Source: Corynebacterium sp. ACRPS | GTDB taxonomy: Bacteria > Actinomycetota > Actinomycetes > Mycobacteriales > Mycobacteriaceae | Direction: 5' to 3' | Length of the DNA: 64,000 bases | Assembly (NCBI RefSeq): GCF_022346005.1 | Contig: NZ_JAKRMY010000007.1 | Coordinates: forward strand, 62,001 to 126,000 | Shown: piece after piece, positions 45,433-55,336 of the stretch | Numbering within the stretch: the stretch's first letter is position 1 | How the letters are laid out: the number at the start of each line of letters is the position of its first letter | Program-made: the position numbers and the translations under genes | The notes under the pieces: model-generated | What the model was told of the DNA's origin: nothing | The model's database searches: none | What the model saw: only the letters and a program-made list of their open reading frames with translations

Positions 45433-46464
45433 ATGAAGCCGAAGCACTCTTCTCTCGCTGCCCTAGCCCTTGCTTCAACCGTTCTTCTTAGTTCGTGCGG
45501 TGAGCCTGCGACCGACAATGACGATACGCAGGTCGCAAGCGATTCAACCACTATTACCGTCTATACCTCCGAGCCGGAAGAGAAGGTCGATGAAATCAAT
45601 GCGGCCTTCAATGAAGAAAACCCCGATATCGAGGTCAAGGTATACCGCGCTGGTACCGGCGATTTGAACGCGCGCATTTCTTCGGAGAAGCAATCTGGCG
45701 ACATTGAAGCAGATGTTTTCTGGGCGGCCGATGCTCCTACCTTTGAAAATTACGCCGAGGACGGTGACCTCATCGAGCTTGCCGATGTCGATTCCGACGA
45801 CATCATCGACGAGGCCAAGGACGACGAGAATTTTTATGTCGGCACGCGCATCATCCCTACGGTCATTGCTTATAACACCGATGAAATCGCAGAAGTTGAT
45901 GCCCCGACCTCGTGGGCAGATCTCACCGATCCGAAGTACAAGGACAAACTCGTCATGCCTAACCCGGCGGTCTCTGGTGCGGCGGCCTTCAATGCCTCAG
46001 CATGGAAGAACAATTCAGACCTCGGTGAAGCGTGGATCGAAGACCTAGGCAAGAATTCCCCGATGATCGCAGAGTCCAATGGCCCTACTTCCCAAGAAAT
46101 CGCCTCCGGTTCTAGGCCCGTCGGCGTGGTCGTCGATTACTTAGTCCGCGACCTCGCGGATAAGGGATCCCCGGTTGCCCTCGCCTACCCCACCGAGGGA
46201 TCACCGTATATTTCTGAGCCCGCGGGCGTATTCAAAGACTCCAAGGAACAAGAAGCAGCACAAAAATACATCAACTTCTTGCTTTCGAAGAAGGCACAAG
46301 AAATTGCCGTCGATCAGTCGTACCTCCCGGTGCGCGAAGACGTGGGAACCCCAGCAGCCACCCCTGAACTCGCAGACATTGAGTTGATGGACCAAGACCT
46401 AGAAAAAATCACCAAGGATAAAGACGCCGCCGTCGAGGTTTTCCAGAAGGCAGTTTCTTCCTAG
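45433..46464 (+). CDS. ABC importer substrate-binding lipoprotein (FbpA-like, probably Fe3+)
   Basis: This 343-residue lipoprotein has a signal sequence with lipobox LLSSC (Cys22) and the fold of extracellular solute-binding proteins of the ferric iron/thiamine/phosphonate cluster: TITVYTSEPEEKVDEINAAF, ADVFWAADAPTFENYA, PTSWADLTDPKYKDKLVMPNP. The order binding protein - fused permease - ATPase is that of the FbpABC type. Ferric iron is the most likely ligand, but 2-aminoethylphosphonate or thiamine cannot be excluded. A GGAGGA ribosome site precedes the ATG. Confidence 0.85.
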   Translation: MKPKHSSLAALALASTVLLSSCGEPATDNDDTQVASDSTTITVYTSEPEEKVDEINAAFNEENPDIEVKVYRAGTGDLNARISSEKQSGDIEADVFWAADAPTFENYAEDGDLIELADVDSDDIIDEAKDDENFYVGTRIIPTVIAYNTDEIAEVDAPTSWADLTDPKYKDKLVMPNPAVSGAAAFNASAWKNNSDLGEAWIEDLGKNSPMIAESNGPTSQEIASGSRPVGVVVDYLVRDLADKGSPVALAYPTEGSPYISEPAGVFKDSKEQEAAQKYINFLLSKKAQEIAVDQSYLPVREDVGTPAATPELADIELMDQDLEKITKDKDAAVEVFQKAVSS

Positions 46465-46470
46465 TTCTTG

Positions 46471-48087
46471 ATGGCTCCCTTGTTGAAAAATCCCTCCGTA
46501 TCCGCGCTGCGCGTTGGCGTGTGGCTCATTGCCATCGGCCTGTTCATCGCGCCTTTAGCCCTTGTTGTCTCCCTTGCACTGGGCGGAAACCAAATTCCCG
46601 TCCTGCTAGAGCAAGGTCTCGGCATCGCCACATGGAATTCGCTTTTTACCACGGCGCTTTCGGCGCTCGCCGCCGTCATCATCGGCACCGTTATAGCCAT
46701 CGCGCTAGACCGCACGGATATCTACGGTTCTTCGGTGCTGCGCCTATTCCTGCTTTCCCCGCTCTTGGTTCCACCATTTATCGGAGCGATCGCCTGGATT
46801 CAACTCTTCGGCCCGAATCAGGGATTAAATAAGCTCTTTGGGTTCGAAATATGGAATATCTACGGCGCAGACGGGGTCATAGCGCTGATGACTATCCACT
46901 CTTTTCCCACGGCATACGTCATCATTTCTTCAAGCCTGCGCTCCATCTCCCCTGATTTTGAACTGGCCGCCCGGGTATCGGGCGCTTCCGTGGTGACAGT
47001 TCTGCGCACGGTCACCCTTCCGCTCCTGCGCCCTGCATTGTTGTCCGCGTTTACCCTCACGGCAATTGCTAATCTGGCTGACTTTGGGATTCCCGCCATT
47101 ATCGGCTCACCTGCTCGGTTCGAAACCCTTGCGACGATGATTTACCGCTTCATTGATTCCGGCACCGTATCCAATCCTTTGCAGGTGGTCTCTACCATCG
47201 GCGTTGTCCTCTTATTCTTGGGAATCGGCGCCGTCATTTTGGACTATCTCACCTCCCTGAAAAACTCGTCTTCTACCCATAACTCCGGAAGCCCGGCGCG
47301 CTTTGCGCTGCATTCAGCGCGTTGGCCGGTCACGATCATCATGTGGGTGTGCGGACTCGCCATTTCCATTGGCCCGATCCTCGGTTTGGCCTACCGCGCG
47401 TTGCTGCCAGCCCCTGGGGTTCCATTTACTCTTGAAACCATTTCGCTGGCGAACTTTAGCGCTGCTTTATCCAACCCGCGCGTTATCGACGGCCTAACCA
47501 ATTCCGCATTTTTGTCGATAACCGCCGCGATAATCTGCGGGATTCTCGGCTGGGTCATCGGAATTCTAGTGACTCGGACCCAGGCGCGGGGAAATACGCT
47601 TTTAACACTTTCTGCGCTGCTACCGAGCGCGCTGCCTGGGCTCATCATCGGCGTCGCCTGGCTGATTGCCGGGCGCTATACCGGGCTGTATAACACCATT
47701 TGGATAATCCTTATCGCCTATGTCTGCGCTTTTACCGCACTCGTTGTCCAATCCGTGCGTGCACCGCTCATTAGCACCCCGGTCACCGTGGAAGAAGCAG
47801 CGCGTATTTCTGGCGCCACACCGCTTAAGGCGCTATTTACTACCACCGGCGCGATGACCATTCCGGCGGCCATCTCCGGCGCGGTACTGGTCGCGGTGAC
47901 CGCGATTCGAGAACTTACTATTTCCGTACTCCTCGTCGCCCCCGGAACCACAACACTGGGTGTCCAAGTATTCAATCTGCAACAGGCAGGAGATTATAAC
48001 CAGGCATCAGCACTCGCCCTGCTCTTCGCGCTGCTGGGCATCATTGCCCTCGCACTGACTATCCGCGCTCCTAAGGTAAGGACATAA
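46471..48087 (+). CDS. ABC importer permease with two fused permease domains (FbpB-like)
   Basis: This 538-residue protein has about twelve membrane helices in two homologous halves, the arrangement of FbpB-type iron permeases. Each half has the ATPase-coupling EAA loop: FELAARVSGASVVTVLRTVTLP (about residues 163-184) and EEAARISGATPLKALFTTTG (about 440-460). The ATG at 46471 follows an in-frame TTG at 46468; I use the ATG. It begins 6 bases after the binding protein gene, and the ATPase gene starts 2 bases after its stop. Confidence 0.9.
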   Translation: MAPLLKNPSVSALRVGVWLIAIGLFIAPLALVVSLALGGNQIPVLLEQGLGIATWNSLFTTALSALAAVIIGTVIAIALDRTDIYGSSVLRLFLLSPLLVPPFIGAIAWIQLFGPNQGLNKLFGFEIWNIYGADGVIALMTIHSFPTAYVIISSSLRSISPDFELAARVSGASVVTVLRTVTLPLLRPALLSAFTLTAIANLADFGIPAIIGSPARFETLATMIYRFIDSGTVSNPLQVVSTIGVVLLFLGIGAVILDYLTSLKNSSSTHNSGSPARFALHSARWPVTIIMWVCGLAISIGPILGLAYRALLPAPGVPFTLETISLANFSAALSNPRVIDGLTNSAFLSITAAIICGILGWVIGILVTRTQARGNTLLTLSALLPSALPGLIIGVAWLIAGRYTGLYNTIWIILIAYVCAFTALVVQSVRAPLISTPVTVEEAARISGATPLKALFTTTGAMTIPAAISGAVLVAVTAIRELTISVLLVAPGTTTLGVQVFNLQQAGDYNQASALALLFALLGIIALALTIRAPKVRT

Positions 48088-48089
48088 TA

Positions 48090-49118
48090 ATGGCGAAAAT
48101 TGCAGCTTCCCACCTCACGGTCACTTTTCCAGATGGAACCACCGGCCTGCGCGATATCAGCCTCTCCATCGAACCCGGAGAACTCATCGCGCTCGTTGGC
48201 CCGTCAGGCTCCGGTAAAACCACGCTTTTGCGCACCATCGCTGGTTTTATTTCTCCATCGTCAGGTGAGCTTTACATAGATGGCCGGCAGATGACTGATA
48301 TTCCGCCGGAGAAACGCGGCATCGGCATGGTCTTCCAACAGCACGCGATCTGGCCGCACATGTCTGTGAAGGACAACGTTGGCTACCCGCTGCGCCAGGC
48401 AAAAGTAGCTAAGGCAGAGCGCGAAGTGCGCATTTCTGAGACCTTAGCTCTCGTGGGCCTGCCGGGATTCGAGGAGCGTATACCGGACAGCCTTTCTGGC
48501 GGGCAGCGCCAGCGCGTTGCTTTGGCCCGGGCGATCGTCGCTAATCCCACAGTTTTATTGCTGGATGAGGCTCTTTCGGCCCTCGATGAACCACTGCGCG
48601 ATAATTTGCGCCGCGAATTGGTAGCCCTGACACAAAAACAACGCCTAACCACGGTGCACGTCACCCACGATCGCGCCGAGGCGCTGGCAATTGCAGATAG
48701 AGTCGTGGTTCTAGACGGCGGCGAAATCCAGCAGATTGCTACCCCGCAACAATTACTGGAAAATCCCGCTAACCCGGTGGTCGCGGGATTTATTTCGGAT
48801 GCCACGATTGTCCAGGCCTCTATTTCAGGTGACAGCGTCGAGTGCCCTGCTCTTGGCATCTCTTGGCCATTGAGCGAAGTAACCGTGCGAGGCGAAGGCA
48901 CTAAAGCCGCCATCTTGCCGCGCCACGCCAAAATCGTGGAGGAAGACCAACCAGGTGCCACGGTTCCAGCGGTAGTTGACTCAGCCATTTTCGAAGCCGG
49001 GCACTACTCCGTTACCGCCTCCCATGAATCTGGGGTCACGTTCCGGACTACCGCAGCTCATAAACCAGCCCTTGGACAATCGGTGCGTATCCGCTTCTCG
49101 CCGCCCTTGATTTATTAA
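48090..49118 (+). CDS. ABC importer ATPase (FbpC/PotA-like)
   Basis: This 342-residue ATPase has Walker A GPSGSGKT at residues 37-44, the signature LSGGQRQRVALARAI beginning at about 135, Walker B VLLLDEALSALDEPLR, and the switch His in VHVTHDRAEALAIAD. A C-terminal TOBE-like domain of about 100 residues follows. It completes the three-gene importer and drives transport from the cytoplasmic side. The three genes are nearly contiguous, so they form a single operon. Confidence 0.92.
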   Translation: MAKIAASHLTVTFPDGTTGLRDISLSIEPGELIALVGPSGSGKTTLLRTIAGFISPSSGELYIDGRQMTDIPPEKRGIGMVFQQHAIWPHMSVKDNVGYPLRQAKVAKAEREVRISETLALVGLPGFEERIPDSLSGGQRQRVALARAIVANPTVLLLDEALSALDEPLRDNLRRELVALTQKQRLTTVHVTHDRAEALAIADRVVVLDGGEIQQIATPQQLLENPANPVVAGFISDATIVQASISGDSVECPALGISWPLSEVTVRGEGTKAAILPRHAKIVEEDQPGATVPAVVDSAIFEAGHYSVTASHESGVTFRTTAAHKPALGQSVRIRFSPPLIY

Positions 49119-49297
49119 TTCACCGCATCGCGCGAGCTTTTGCCTGTTCAGCACTTGTCCAGCACCCCCTTTTACTGCAACGGTTGCACCCGCTTTCCGG
49201 CGGGCCTAATGTGCTTCCACGCTGGACTTTAAGTTTTCCACTATCGGACTTTCAGCCCACTCGTTTCAATTAAGCACCACCAACAAGGAACGCGTAT

Positions 49298-51298
49298 ATG
49301 TCCGACTCCGCATCCCCCTCCCCCACTCCCGTGGAAGAACAGTCGTCTCTTTCTCTAGAGCAGCAGACAGAGCAGTTGCCCGCTGAGGTTTCGAAGAAGC
49401 GCCGCTTTAGCGATGGCTGGAAACTCTTTGTGTGCATCGTCATCGTTCTCGTCGGTGGGTTGGGCTCATCCCTGGTACAAACCGATGGCGGCAAAATTCA
49501 GGTCACTGACCTCAAAATCGCCGGCAAGCACGGCGCTACGGTCACCGCAGATCTCTTCCGGCCGAAGGACGCGACGCCGGAGAATAAAGCGCCGATGGTC
49601 ATCGTCTCGCCCGGTTTCCAGCGCACTAAGGAAACCCAGGTCTCCAACTCGTTGGAATTGGCCCGGCGCGGCTTTGTCACCCTGGTGGTTGACCCGTATA
49701 ACCAGGGCGAGTCCAGCTCGCAACACCCAGACGATAGTGATTCCGCCGTGGTGACCGCCATTGATTACGTCACAGACCACCTGGATACGTTTAATTACGT
49801 CGATGAGGATCGCATCGGCATTACCGGCCACTCCGCCGGTGGTACTGCGGTGCGCACCGCAGCCAATAAGTACGGCAAGAAGGTAGACGATGCCCTCGAA
49901 GCTGCCAAGGACCCGAATAGCGAAGGCGGCACCACCATCACAGATGGCGAGCGCAAGCGCGCCGAGGACCTAGATAAGATCTCCGCGGTCTTTATCTCTG
50001 GCTGGCTCAAGAACTTAAACGATAAGAAGTTTGCCCACGTGCACTCAAATATGGCGCTGGGCTATGCCCGCTTCGATGAAGGCGGCTACCGAAATATCAA
50101 CGGCGATGGCGATCTGCGCGATGCCCCAGAGGCTCTGTCCATGGTCAACTCTGGGCTCAAGAAACAAGACCAGGTGGACCACATTGAGATCGGCCGGGGC
50201 TACGGGGACATCGACAAGGGCACGTACCGCGTTGCCTATAACGATGAAACGCTGCACCCGCTGCAGCCGCTCACACCTAGTGCCATCGGCAGCATTCTCG
50301 AGTTCTTCGATGACACCCTGGATGCCCCAGTGAAGATGGATTCCGGCAACCAGACGTGGTGGCTGAAAGAAGTCTTTAACCTCATTTCCCTCATCGGCGG
50401 CATCGCCATGCTCTTCCCGCTGACCCGAATGCTCCTGCGCACCCGCTACTTTGCGCCAGTAGCCCAGGCGCTCCCAACCGTACCGAAGCGTCCGCGGGGC
50501 AAAGAAGCCGCGAAGTTCTGGGGCTTTTTCGTGTTAACCGCAGCCATCGCCTTTTTCACGTTCATGCCGCTGGCGAACCTTTCGCAGGACGTCTTCTACG
50601 ATGCCGCGAATAAGGTCAGCACCTGGTTCTTCCCGGCGCGCATGGTCAACTCGGTGGTCTTGTGGGCCATCGTCAACGGCATCGTCGGGCTTATCTTGTT
50701 CTATATCACCCGGGATAAGTCCACCTATGCCCGCGGCGAGCGCGCCCGCGCGTGGGGCATCACGATGAGCTGGCGCACCTTTGGGCGCACGCTACTGCTG
50801 GCCTTCATCTTGCTCTTTGTGTACTTCTCCGTGCTATCCATTGTGTATCTTGCCTTCCACAATGATTACCGTTTCTTGGTCGTGGCCTCGCGCCCGCTGA
50901 CGCTGCGCTGGTTCCTGGTGGCGCTGATGTACGTACCTGCGATGTTCATCTTCTATCTGGCCAACTCCATTCGCGCCGGCGTGGGCACGCGTTATAGCGA
51001 TACGCCCAAGTGGCAGACCTACCTCATCGCGGCGCTGGCGAACTCTGTCGGCTTGGCGATGATCTTCGTTATCCAATATTCCGTCTTCGCCGCCACCGGC
51101 ACGGTGCACTGGACCGATGACTGGCTGTATGTGAACATGCTGCAGTCCATCTTGCCCATGATGATCCTGCTGCCCATCTTGAACAAGATGTTTTATGCCA
51201 ATACCGGCCGCGTATGGCTCGGCCCCCTGGTTATCGCGCCCATCTTTATCACCATGTCCTTGGGCGGCAGCGTGGCCTATATCCCGAGCCTGGCTTAA
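49298..51298 (+). CDS. Membrane protein with extracytoplasmic alpha/beta-hydrolase domain
   Basis: This 666-residue protein has an unusual layout. A cytoplasmic acidic tail (1-37) and a membrane helix (about 42-58) precede a hydrolase domain with VIVSPGFQRTKETQVSNSLELARRG (as about residues 101-125), VVDPYNQGES, and the nucleophile elbow GHSAGG (Ser179). From about residue 365 to the end there are eight or nine membrane helices. Esterase activity on an envelope lipid or polymer is inferred from the domain alone; the catalytic His is not obvious to me. It stands between the importer and an OsmC gene. A single ribosome site AAGGAA precedes the ATG. Confidence 0.7.
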   Translation: MSDSASPSPTPVEEQSSLSLEQQTEQLPAEVSKKRRFSDGWKLFVCIVIVLVGGLGSSLVQTDGGKIQVTDLKIAGKHGATVTADLFRPKDATPENKAPMVIVSPGFQRTKETQVSNSLELARRGFVTLVVDPYNQGESSSQHPDDSDSAVVTAIDYVTDHLDTFNYVDEDRIGITGHSAGGTAVRTAANKYGKKVDDALEAAKDPNSEGGTTITDGERKRAEDLDKISAVFISGWLKNLNDKKFAHVHSNMALGYARFDEGGYRNINGDGDLRDAPEALSMVNSGLKKQDQVDHIEIGRGYGDIDKGTYRVAYNDETLHPLQPLTPSAIGSILEFFDDTLDAPVKMDSGNQTWWLKEVFNLISLIGGIAMLFPLTRMLLRTRYFAPVAQALPTVPKRPRGKEAAKFWGFFVLTAAIAFFTFMPLANLSQDVFYDAANKVSTWFFPARMVNSVVLWAIVNGIVGLILFYITRDKSTYARGERARAWGITMSWRTFGRTLLLAFILLFVYFSVLSIVYLAFHNDYRFLVVASRPLTLRWFLVALMYVPAMFIFYLANSIRAGVGTRYSDTPKWQTYLIAALANSVGLAMIFVIQYSVFAATGTVHWTDDWLYVNMLQSILPMMILLPILNKMFYANTGRVWLGPLVIAPIFITMSLGGSVAYIPSLA

Positions 51299-51308
51299 GC
51301 TCTAAGCC

Positions 51309-51737
51309 ATGAGTGAAATCATCAAGCAGTATTCCGTTGACCTTAACCGCGTAGAAAATTCGGTGTACCGGGCCACCAATGCGGATGGGGCCAGCATCGA
51401 ATTTGGCCGCGGGGAGGGCCTGTTGTCGCCGGTAGAGCTCCTGCTGGCCGCCGTCGCTGGGTGCACCGCGGTGGATGTGGATGTCGTAACCTCCCGGCGC
51501 ACCGAGCCGGAGTCTTTCCAGGTGCGCGCAGAGGGCGACCGCGTGGATGAGGATGGCGCTTCGCGGCTTTCCGATGTCCGCGTTTCCTTCGACCTCGCCT
51601 TCCCCTCCACCCCAGATGGCGATAAGGCCCGCGCGCTCGTGGATAACCTGATCCGCATCTCCCACGAGAAGGATTGCACGGTATCGCGCACCGTAGAACA
51701 CGCCACGAACGTGGAATTTAGCAACGAGTCAAAATAA
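51309..51737 (+). CDS. OsmC-family protein
   Basis: This 142-residue protein has the OsmC/Ohr layout: an N-terminal beta part, then LLSPVELLLAAVAGCTAVDVD with the first reactive cysteine (Cys52), and a C-terminal DNLIRISHEKDCTVSRTVE with the second (in KDCT). Members reduce organic hydroperoxides with two cysteines. The gene begins 10 bases after the hydrolase gene on the same strand. The pattern suits the YhfA-like branch rather than Ohr. Confidence 0.88.
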   Translation: MSEIIKQYSVDLNRVENSVYRATNADGASIEFGRGEGLLSPVELLLAAVAGCTAVDVDVVTSRRTEPESFQVRAEGDRVDEDGASRLSDVRVSFDLAFPSTPDGDKARALVDNLIRISHEKDCTVSRTVEHATNVEFSNESK

Positions 51738-51815
51738 ACACGATTCCCCCACCGTCTCCTGCTATGGTGCATTTGTTAACTATTGTGACTAATGCAATCA
51801 CCGCAGGAGTTATTC

Positions 51816-52721
51816 ATGTCGCCGTCTCTATCTCGTCGCGGCCTCTTGAAGGCAAGCGCCCTTGCCCTTACCGCCGGCGCCATTGGTGCGGCCGCACCCT
51901 CTGCCGCCGCCCTCGGCCCGGTGCGCGGCACCATTATCGATTTTTCCTCCGGCATCCCCTCCCCCGCCGCCATCAAGCGTGCGGGCCATATCGGTGCCAT
52001 TCGCTACGTTTCCAATAAGCGCCCCGGCGCGGCCTGGATGACCGGCAAGCCGGTCACACTCCAAGAGACTGCCGCCAATGCCGCCGCCGGCCTACCCACG
52101 GCTTCGGTCTATCAATTCGGCCGCGCCGAAACCGCCGATTGGAAGCAGGGCGCGGCGGGCGCCGCCATCCACGCCCCGCAGGCCATTTCGCTGCACAAGG
52201 CCGCCGGTGGACCCACGCACCGCCCCATTTATATCGCCATCGACGATAACCCCACCCGCGAGCACTACACCCAGTTCATCCGGCCATACCTGCAAGCGTT
52301 TTCCAAGGCCCTGTCCGTGGCCGGCTACCAGACCGGCGTCTACGGCAACTACAACACCATCGAGTGGGCCAGCCGCGATGGGATTGGCACGTTCTACTGG
52401 ATGCACGACTGGGGCTCCAACGGGAAAATCCATCCCAAGACCACCATTCACCAGCTTCCGCAGTCGCGCCAGCAGACCATCGAGAACGTCATCGTCGATG
52501 TCAACGAGGTCTACGCCAGCGACTGGGGTCAATGGACGCCCGGGTCCAAGCAGCCAGGCATCCAGGATCTCAGCTCCACCCTGGACAAGGCCATCCCGAA
52601 TATGCCGGAGCTGCCGCAGGTCACCGCGGATGGGGTGAGCTTTAAGGGGTCATCGCTAAGCAACGAGCAAATCCGCGGGCTTGCCGATGCCGCCCAGGAC
52701 ATCGCCAAGGCCATTAAGTAG
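51816..52721 (+). CDS. Tat-exported DUF1906 (glycoside hydrolase-like) protein
   Basis: This 301-residue protein has a twin-arginine signal (SRRGLLKASALALTAGAIG) and a DUF1906/Rv2525c-like domain of TIM-barrel type: GTIIDFSSGIPSPAAIKRAG, IGAIRYVSNKRPGA, PIYIAIDDNP and GYQTGVYGNYNTIEWA. Such proteins are placed in the cell envelope and are linked to peptidoglycan, without proven activity. The ATG at 51816 has AGGAG 7 bases upstream and puts the Arg pair at positions 7-8. Its stop lies 2 bases from the stop of the convergent lipoprotein gene. Confidence 0.88.
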   Translation: MSPSLSRRGLLKASALALTAGAIGAAAPSAAALGPVRGTIIDFSSGIPSPAAIKRAGHIGAIRYVSNKRPGAAWMTGKPVTLQETAANAAAGLPTASVYQFGRAETADWKQGAAGAAIHAPQAISLHKAAGGPTHRPIYIAIDDNPTREHYTQFIRPYLQAFSKALSVAGYQTGVYGNYNTIEWASRDGIGTFYWMHDWGSNGKIHPKTTIHQLPQSRQQTIENVIVDVNEVYASDWGQWTPGSKQPGIQDLSSTLDKAIPNMPELPQVTADGVSFKGSSLSNEQIRGLADAAQDIAKAIK

Positions 52722-52723
52722 GC

Positions 52724-53653
52724 CTATTTCCCCTTGGGCTCGGAGGACTTCTTTTCGTCCTTTTTGTCCTTGTCCTTCTTCTCGCTCGAGGTCGGCTTCT
52801 TTGAGGTTGTCTCGATGGGCGGGACGTCCTCGCCGTCCTTGTACTTCAGAAACCGCTCGGTGGCCTTGCCCAGGTTCTCACCATTGATCTCACTCTTGAC
52901 GTAGTCCGTGAGGTCATCGGCAGAGCCATTAATGGAGGCCGCGGCGACGAAGTTTTTACCAAAGGACACCGAGGAATTGATGGACTTATCGTTGGACCAG
53001 CCCCACTTGCTGCCCACGACATTAGAAAGCTTCGCGGTGCCATAATCCTGGTCATAACCATCTTCTGAGACTGGATCCGCGTGCGACATCGCCACCAGCA
53101 CGGGATGGGTTTCATCGCGCTTGATGAGCTGCGAGATAAAGCTGGCCACGTCATAGGTGGAGGTTTCCGAATAGCCCCAGGTCTCGCCCGCCTTGGTGGA
53201 TTCCAGATCGTATTCCTTGGCAATCTTATCGATGGAATCCGGGTACTTCTTAAACAGCTCCTCGGCGCTCTTATCAGAAGAGCTGGCGATCATGCCGAGC
53301 GCCTCGTACTTGTCTTCGTACTCACCCTGTTCAATGACGTAGGTGGCGATGTAGAGCTTGATGAGGCTAAGCGCCGGGCGGGGATCGTGTTCTGCCGCAG
53401 AGCCCATATACATGCCATCGTGCAGGCGAATATAGCTAATGGAATGGTCCTCATCCCCCTTGAGGAACTCATTGATGCGCGGGGGCACCTTTGCCGCCCT
53501 ATGCGCGGTAATCGTGGTGTCTTCGGCTTTGGCGGTGCTATCTCGCTCGCTATTGCTGCACCCAGCAACCGTAGAGCAGGCAAGCATGCACACGGCAAGG
53601 GCGGCACCAGCCTTTACTGATGCCGCCGCGTTGAGAGAGGACGGATTAAACAC
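52724..53653 (-). CDS. Beta-lactamase-fold lipoprotein with Lys-rich tail
   Basis: This 309-residue lipoprotein has lipobox VAGC (Cys32), SLIK (about residues 96-99) as the SxxK motif, SSSD in the place of SxN, and KWGW in the place of KTG, so a serine beta-lactamase/DD-peptidase fold is likely though degenerate. The last 40 residues are rich in Lys, Glu, Asp and Ser and may contact the wall. It starts with GTG; the ribosome site is weak. It is a distant relative of the lipoprotein at 13728-14726. Confidence 0.72.
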   Translation of the reverse strand: MFNPSSLNAAASVKAGAALAVCMLACSTVAGCSNSERDSTAKAEDTTITAHRAAKVPPRINEFLKGDEDHSISYIRLHDGMYMGSAAEHDPRPALSLIKLYIATYVIEQGEYEDKYEALGMIASSSDKSAEELFKKYPDSIDKIAKEYDLESTKAGETWGYSETSTYDVASFISQLIKRDETHPVLVAMSHADPVSEDGYDQDYGTAKLSNVVGSKWGWSNDKSINSSVSFGKNFVAAASINGSADDLTDYVKSEINGENLGKATERFLKYKDGEDVPPIETTSKKPTSSEKKDKDKKDEKKSSEPKGK

Positions 53654-53692
53654 GTCGAACCATATTACCGGTAATTGCTACCTTTCGGGCAA

Positions 53693-55336
53693 TTAGTGCT
53701 GGACTGGGGCCTCGACGCCCACACCGGTCAAGGAACGAACCTCCATCTCTGCCGCCAACTCGTCCAAGTTGTCCGGCTTGGTCACGATGGATACGAACCA
53801 ACCGACGAAGAAGGACAGCGGGATACTGACCAGACCCGGCGAGGTCAGCGGGAAGATCGCCCAGTCCGCGTTCGGGAACATGGCGCTTTCGGTGCCGGAT
53901 ACCGCTGGAGAGAAGAAGATGAGGACCAAGCAGGAGACAACACCGGTATACATGGAGGCCACGGCACCCGCGGTGTTGAAGCGGCGCCAGTACAGCGAGT
54001 ACAGGATGGTCGGCAGGTTAGCCGATGCCGCCACTGCGAAGGCCAGGGAGACCAGGAAGGCCACGTTCTGGGTCATCGCCAAGATGCCCAAGATAATGGA
54101 GACGATACCCAGCACCACCACGGTAGCCTGCGAGACGCGCACCTGCTCTGCCTCGGTGGACTCACCGTTGCGAATAACCGCGTGGTAGATATCGTGCGCA
54201 ATGGAGGCGGAGGCGGTAATCGCCAGGCCCGCCACCACGGCGAGCACGGTAGCAAAGGCCACGGCGGAAATAATGGCCATGAAGATGGAGCCACCGATTT
54301 CCAGTGCCAGCAGCGGTGCCGCGGCGTTCGCGCCACCCGGTGCGTTCAGGATGCGGTCCGGGCCAACCAGTGCGGCTGCACCGTAGCCCAGAATCAGGGT
54401 CATCAGGTAGAAGGCACCGATGATAACGATGGCCCAGGTCACGGAGCGACGAGCCTCAACGGCGGTGGGCACGGTGTAGAAGCGCATCAGAACGTGTGGC
54501 AAGCCGCCCACACCCAGCACGAGGGACATACCCAAGGAGATGAAGTCCAGCTTAGCGGCGGTAGAGCCACCGTACTTCAGGCCCGGCTCCATGATTTCCT
54601 TAGCCTCATAGCCCTTTTCATGGAGGTAATCAGACGACGCGTGCATATCAATAGCGGTGCTGAACATGTTGCTGAAGCCACCGCGCAGTGAGACAAACAC
54701 CATGATGCACATGATGACCACACCGGTCACCAGCAAGACGGCCTTAATCATCTGCACGTAGGTCGTGCCCTTCATGCCGCCGACCAAGACATAGAGGATC
54801 ATCAGCACGCCGACGATGCCAACGACGACTGCCTGCCACTTAAAGTCATGGATGTTCAGCAGCACGGCCACCAGCGAACCGGCGCCGGCCATCTGGGCAA
54901 TGAGGTAGAATAGCGTCACGAAGAGCGTGGCAATGGACGCGGCCACGCGCACCGGCTTTTGCTTCAGGCGGAAGGACAAAACGTCCGCCATGGTAAAGCG
55001 GCCCACGTTACGCATCGGCTCGGCCACGAGCATCAGGGCCACGAGCCAGGCGACGAAGAAGCCGACGGAGTACAAAAATCCGTCGTAGCCGTTAAGCGCC
55101 ACCGCACCGACGATGCCGAGGAAGGATGCCGCAGAAAGGTAGTCACCGGAGATAGCCAAGCCATTCTGGCGGCCGGAGAACGAGCCACCACCGGTATAGA
55201 AGTCAGACGCCTTCTTCGTGGACTTGCCGGCGCGCAACACGACGGCCATGGTAACCACGAGGAAGATGCCGAAGATGGAGATATTCAGAATCGGGTTACC
55301 GGCAGAAGTTTCTTGTGCAAGGTAAGTGGTAGTCAT
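53693..55336 (-). CDS. mctC: Monocarboxylate/Na+ symporter, MctC/ActP type
   Basis: This 547-residue protein of the sodium/solute symporter family has about thirteen membrane helices, with GRQNGLAISGDYLSAASFLG near the second and SASIAHDIYHAVI near the ninth helix, closely as in ActP and C. glutamicum MctC, which imports pyruvate, acetate and propionate. The start codon directly follows the stop of the small DUF485 gene (TAAATG), as for cg0952-cg0953. A RamB-like site lies upstream of the operon. Confidence 0.92.
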   Translation of the reverse strand: MTTTYLAQETSAGNPILNISIFGIFLVVTMAVVLRAGKSTKKASDFYTGGGSFSGRQNGLAISGDYLSAASFLGIVGAVALNGYDGFLYSVGFFVAWLVALMLVAEPMRNVGRFTMADVLSFRLKQKPVRVAASIATLFVTLFYLIAQMAGAGSLVAVLLNIHDFKWQAVVVGIVGVLMILYVLVGGMKGTTYVQMIKAVLLVTGVVIMCIMVFVSLRGGFSNMFSTAIDMHASSDYLHEKGYEAKEIMEPGLKYGGSTAAKLDFISLGMSLVLGVGGLPHVLMRFYTVPTAVEARRSVTWAIVIIGAFYLMTLILGYGAAALVGPDRILNAPGGANAAAPLLALEIGGSIFMAIISAVAFATVLAVVAGLAITASASIAHDIYHAVIRNGESTEAEQVRVSQATVVVLGIVSIILGILAMTQNVAFLVSLAFAVAASANLPTILYSLYWRRFNTAGAVASMYTGVVSCLVLIFFSPAVSGTESAMFPNADWAIFPLTSPGLVSIPLSFFVGWFVSIVTKPDNLDELAAEMEVRSLTGVGVEAPVQH

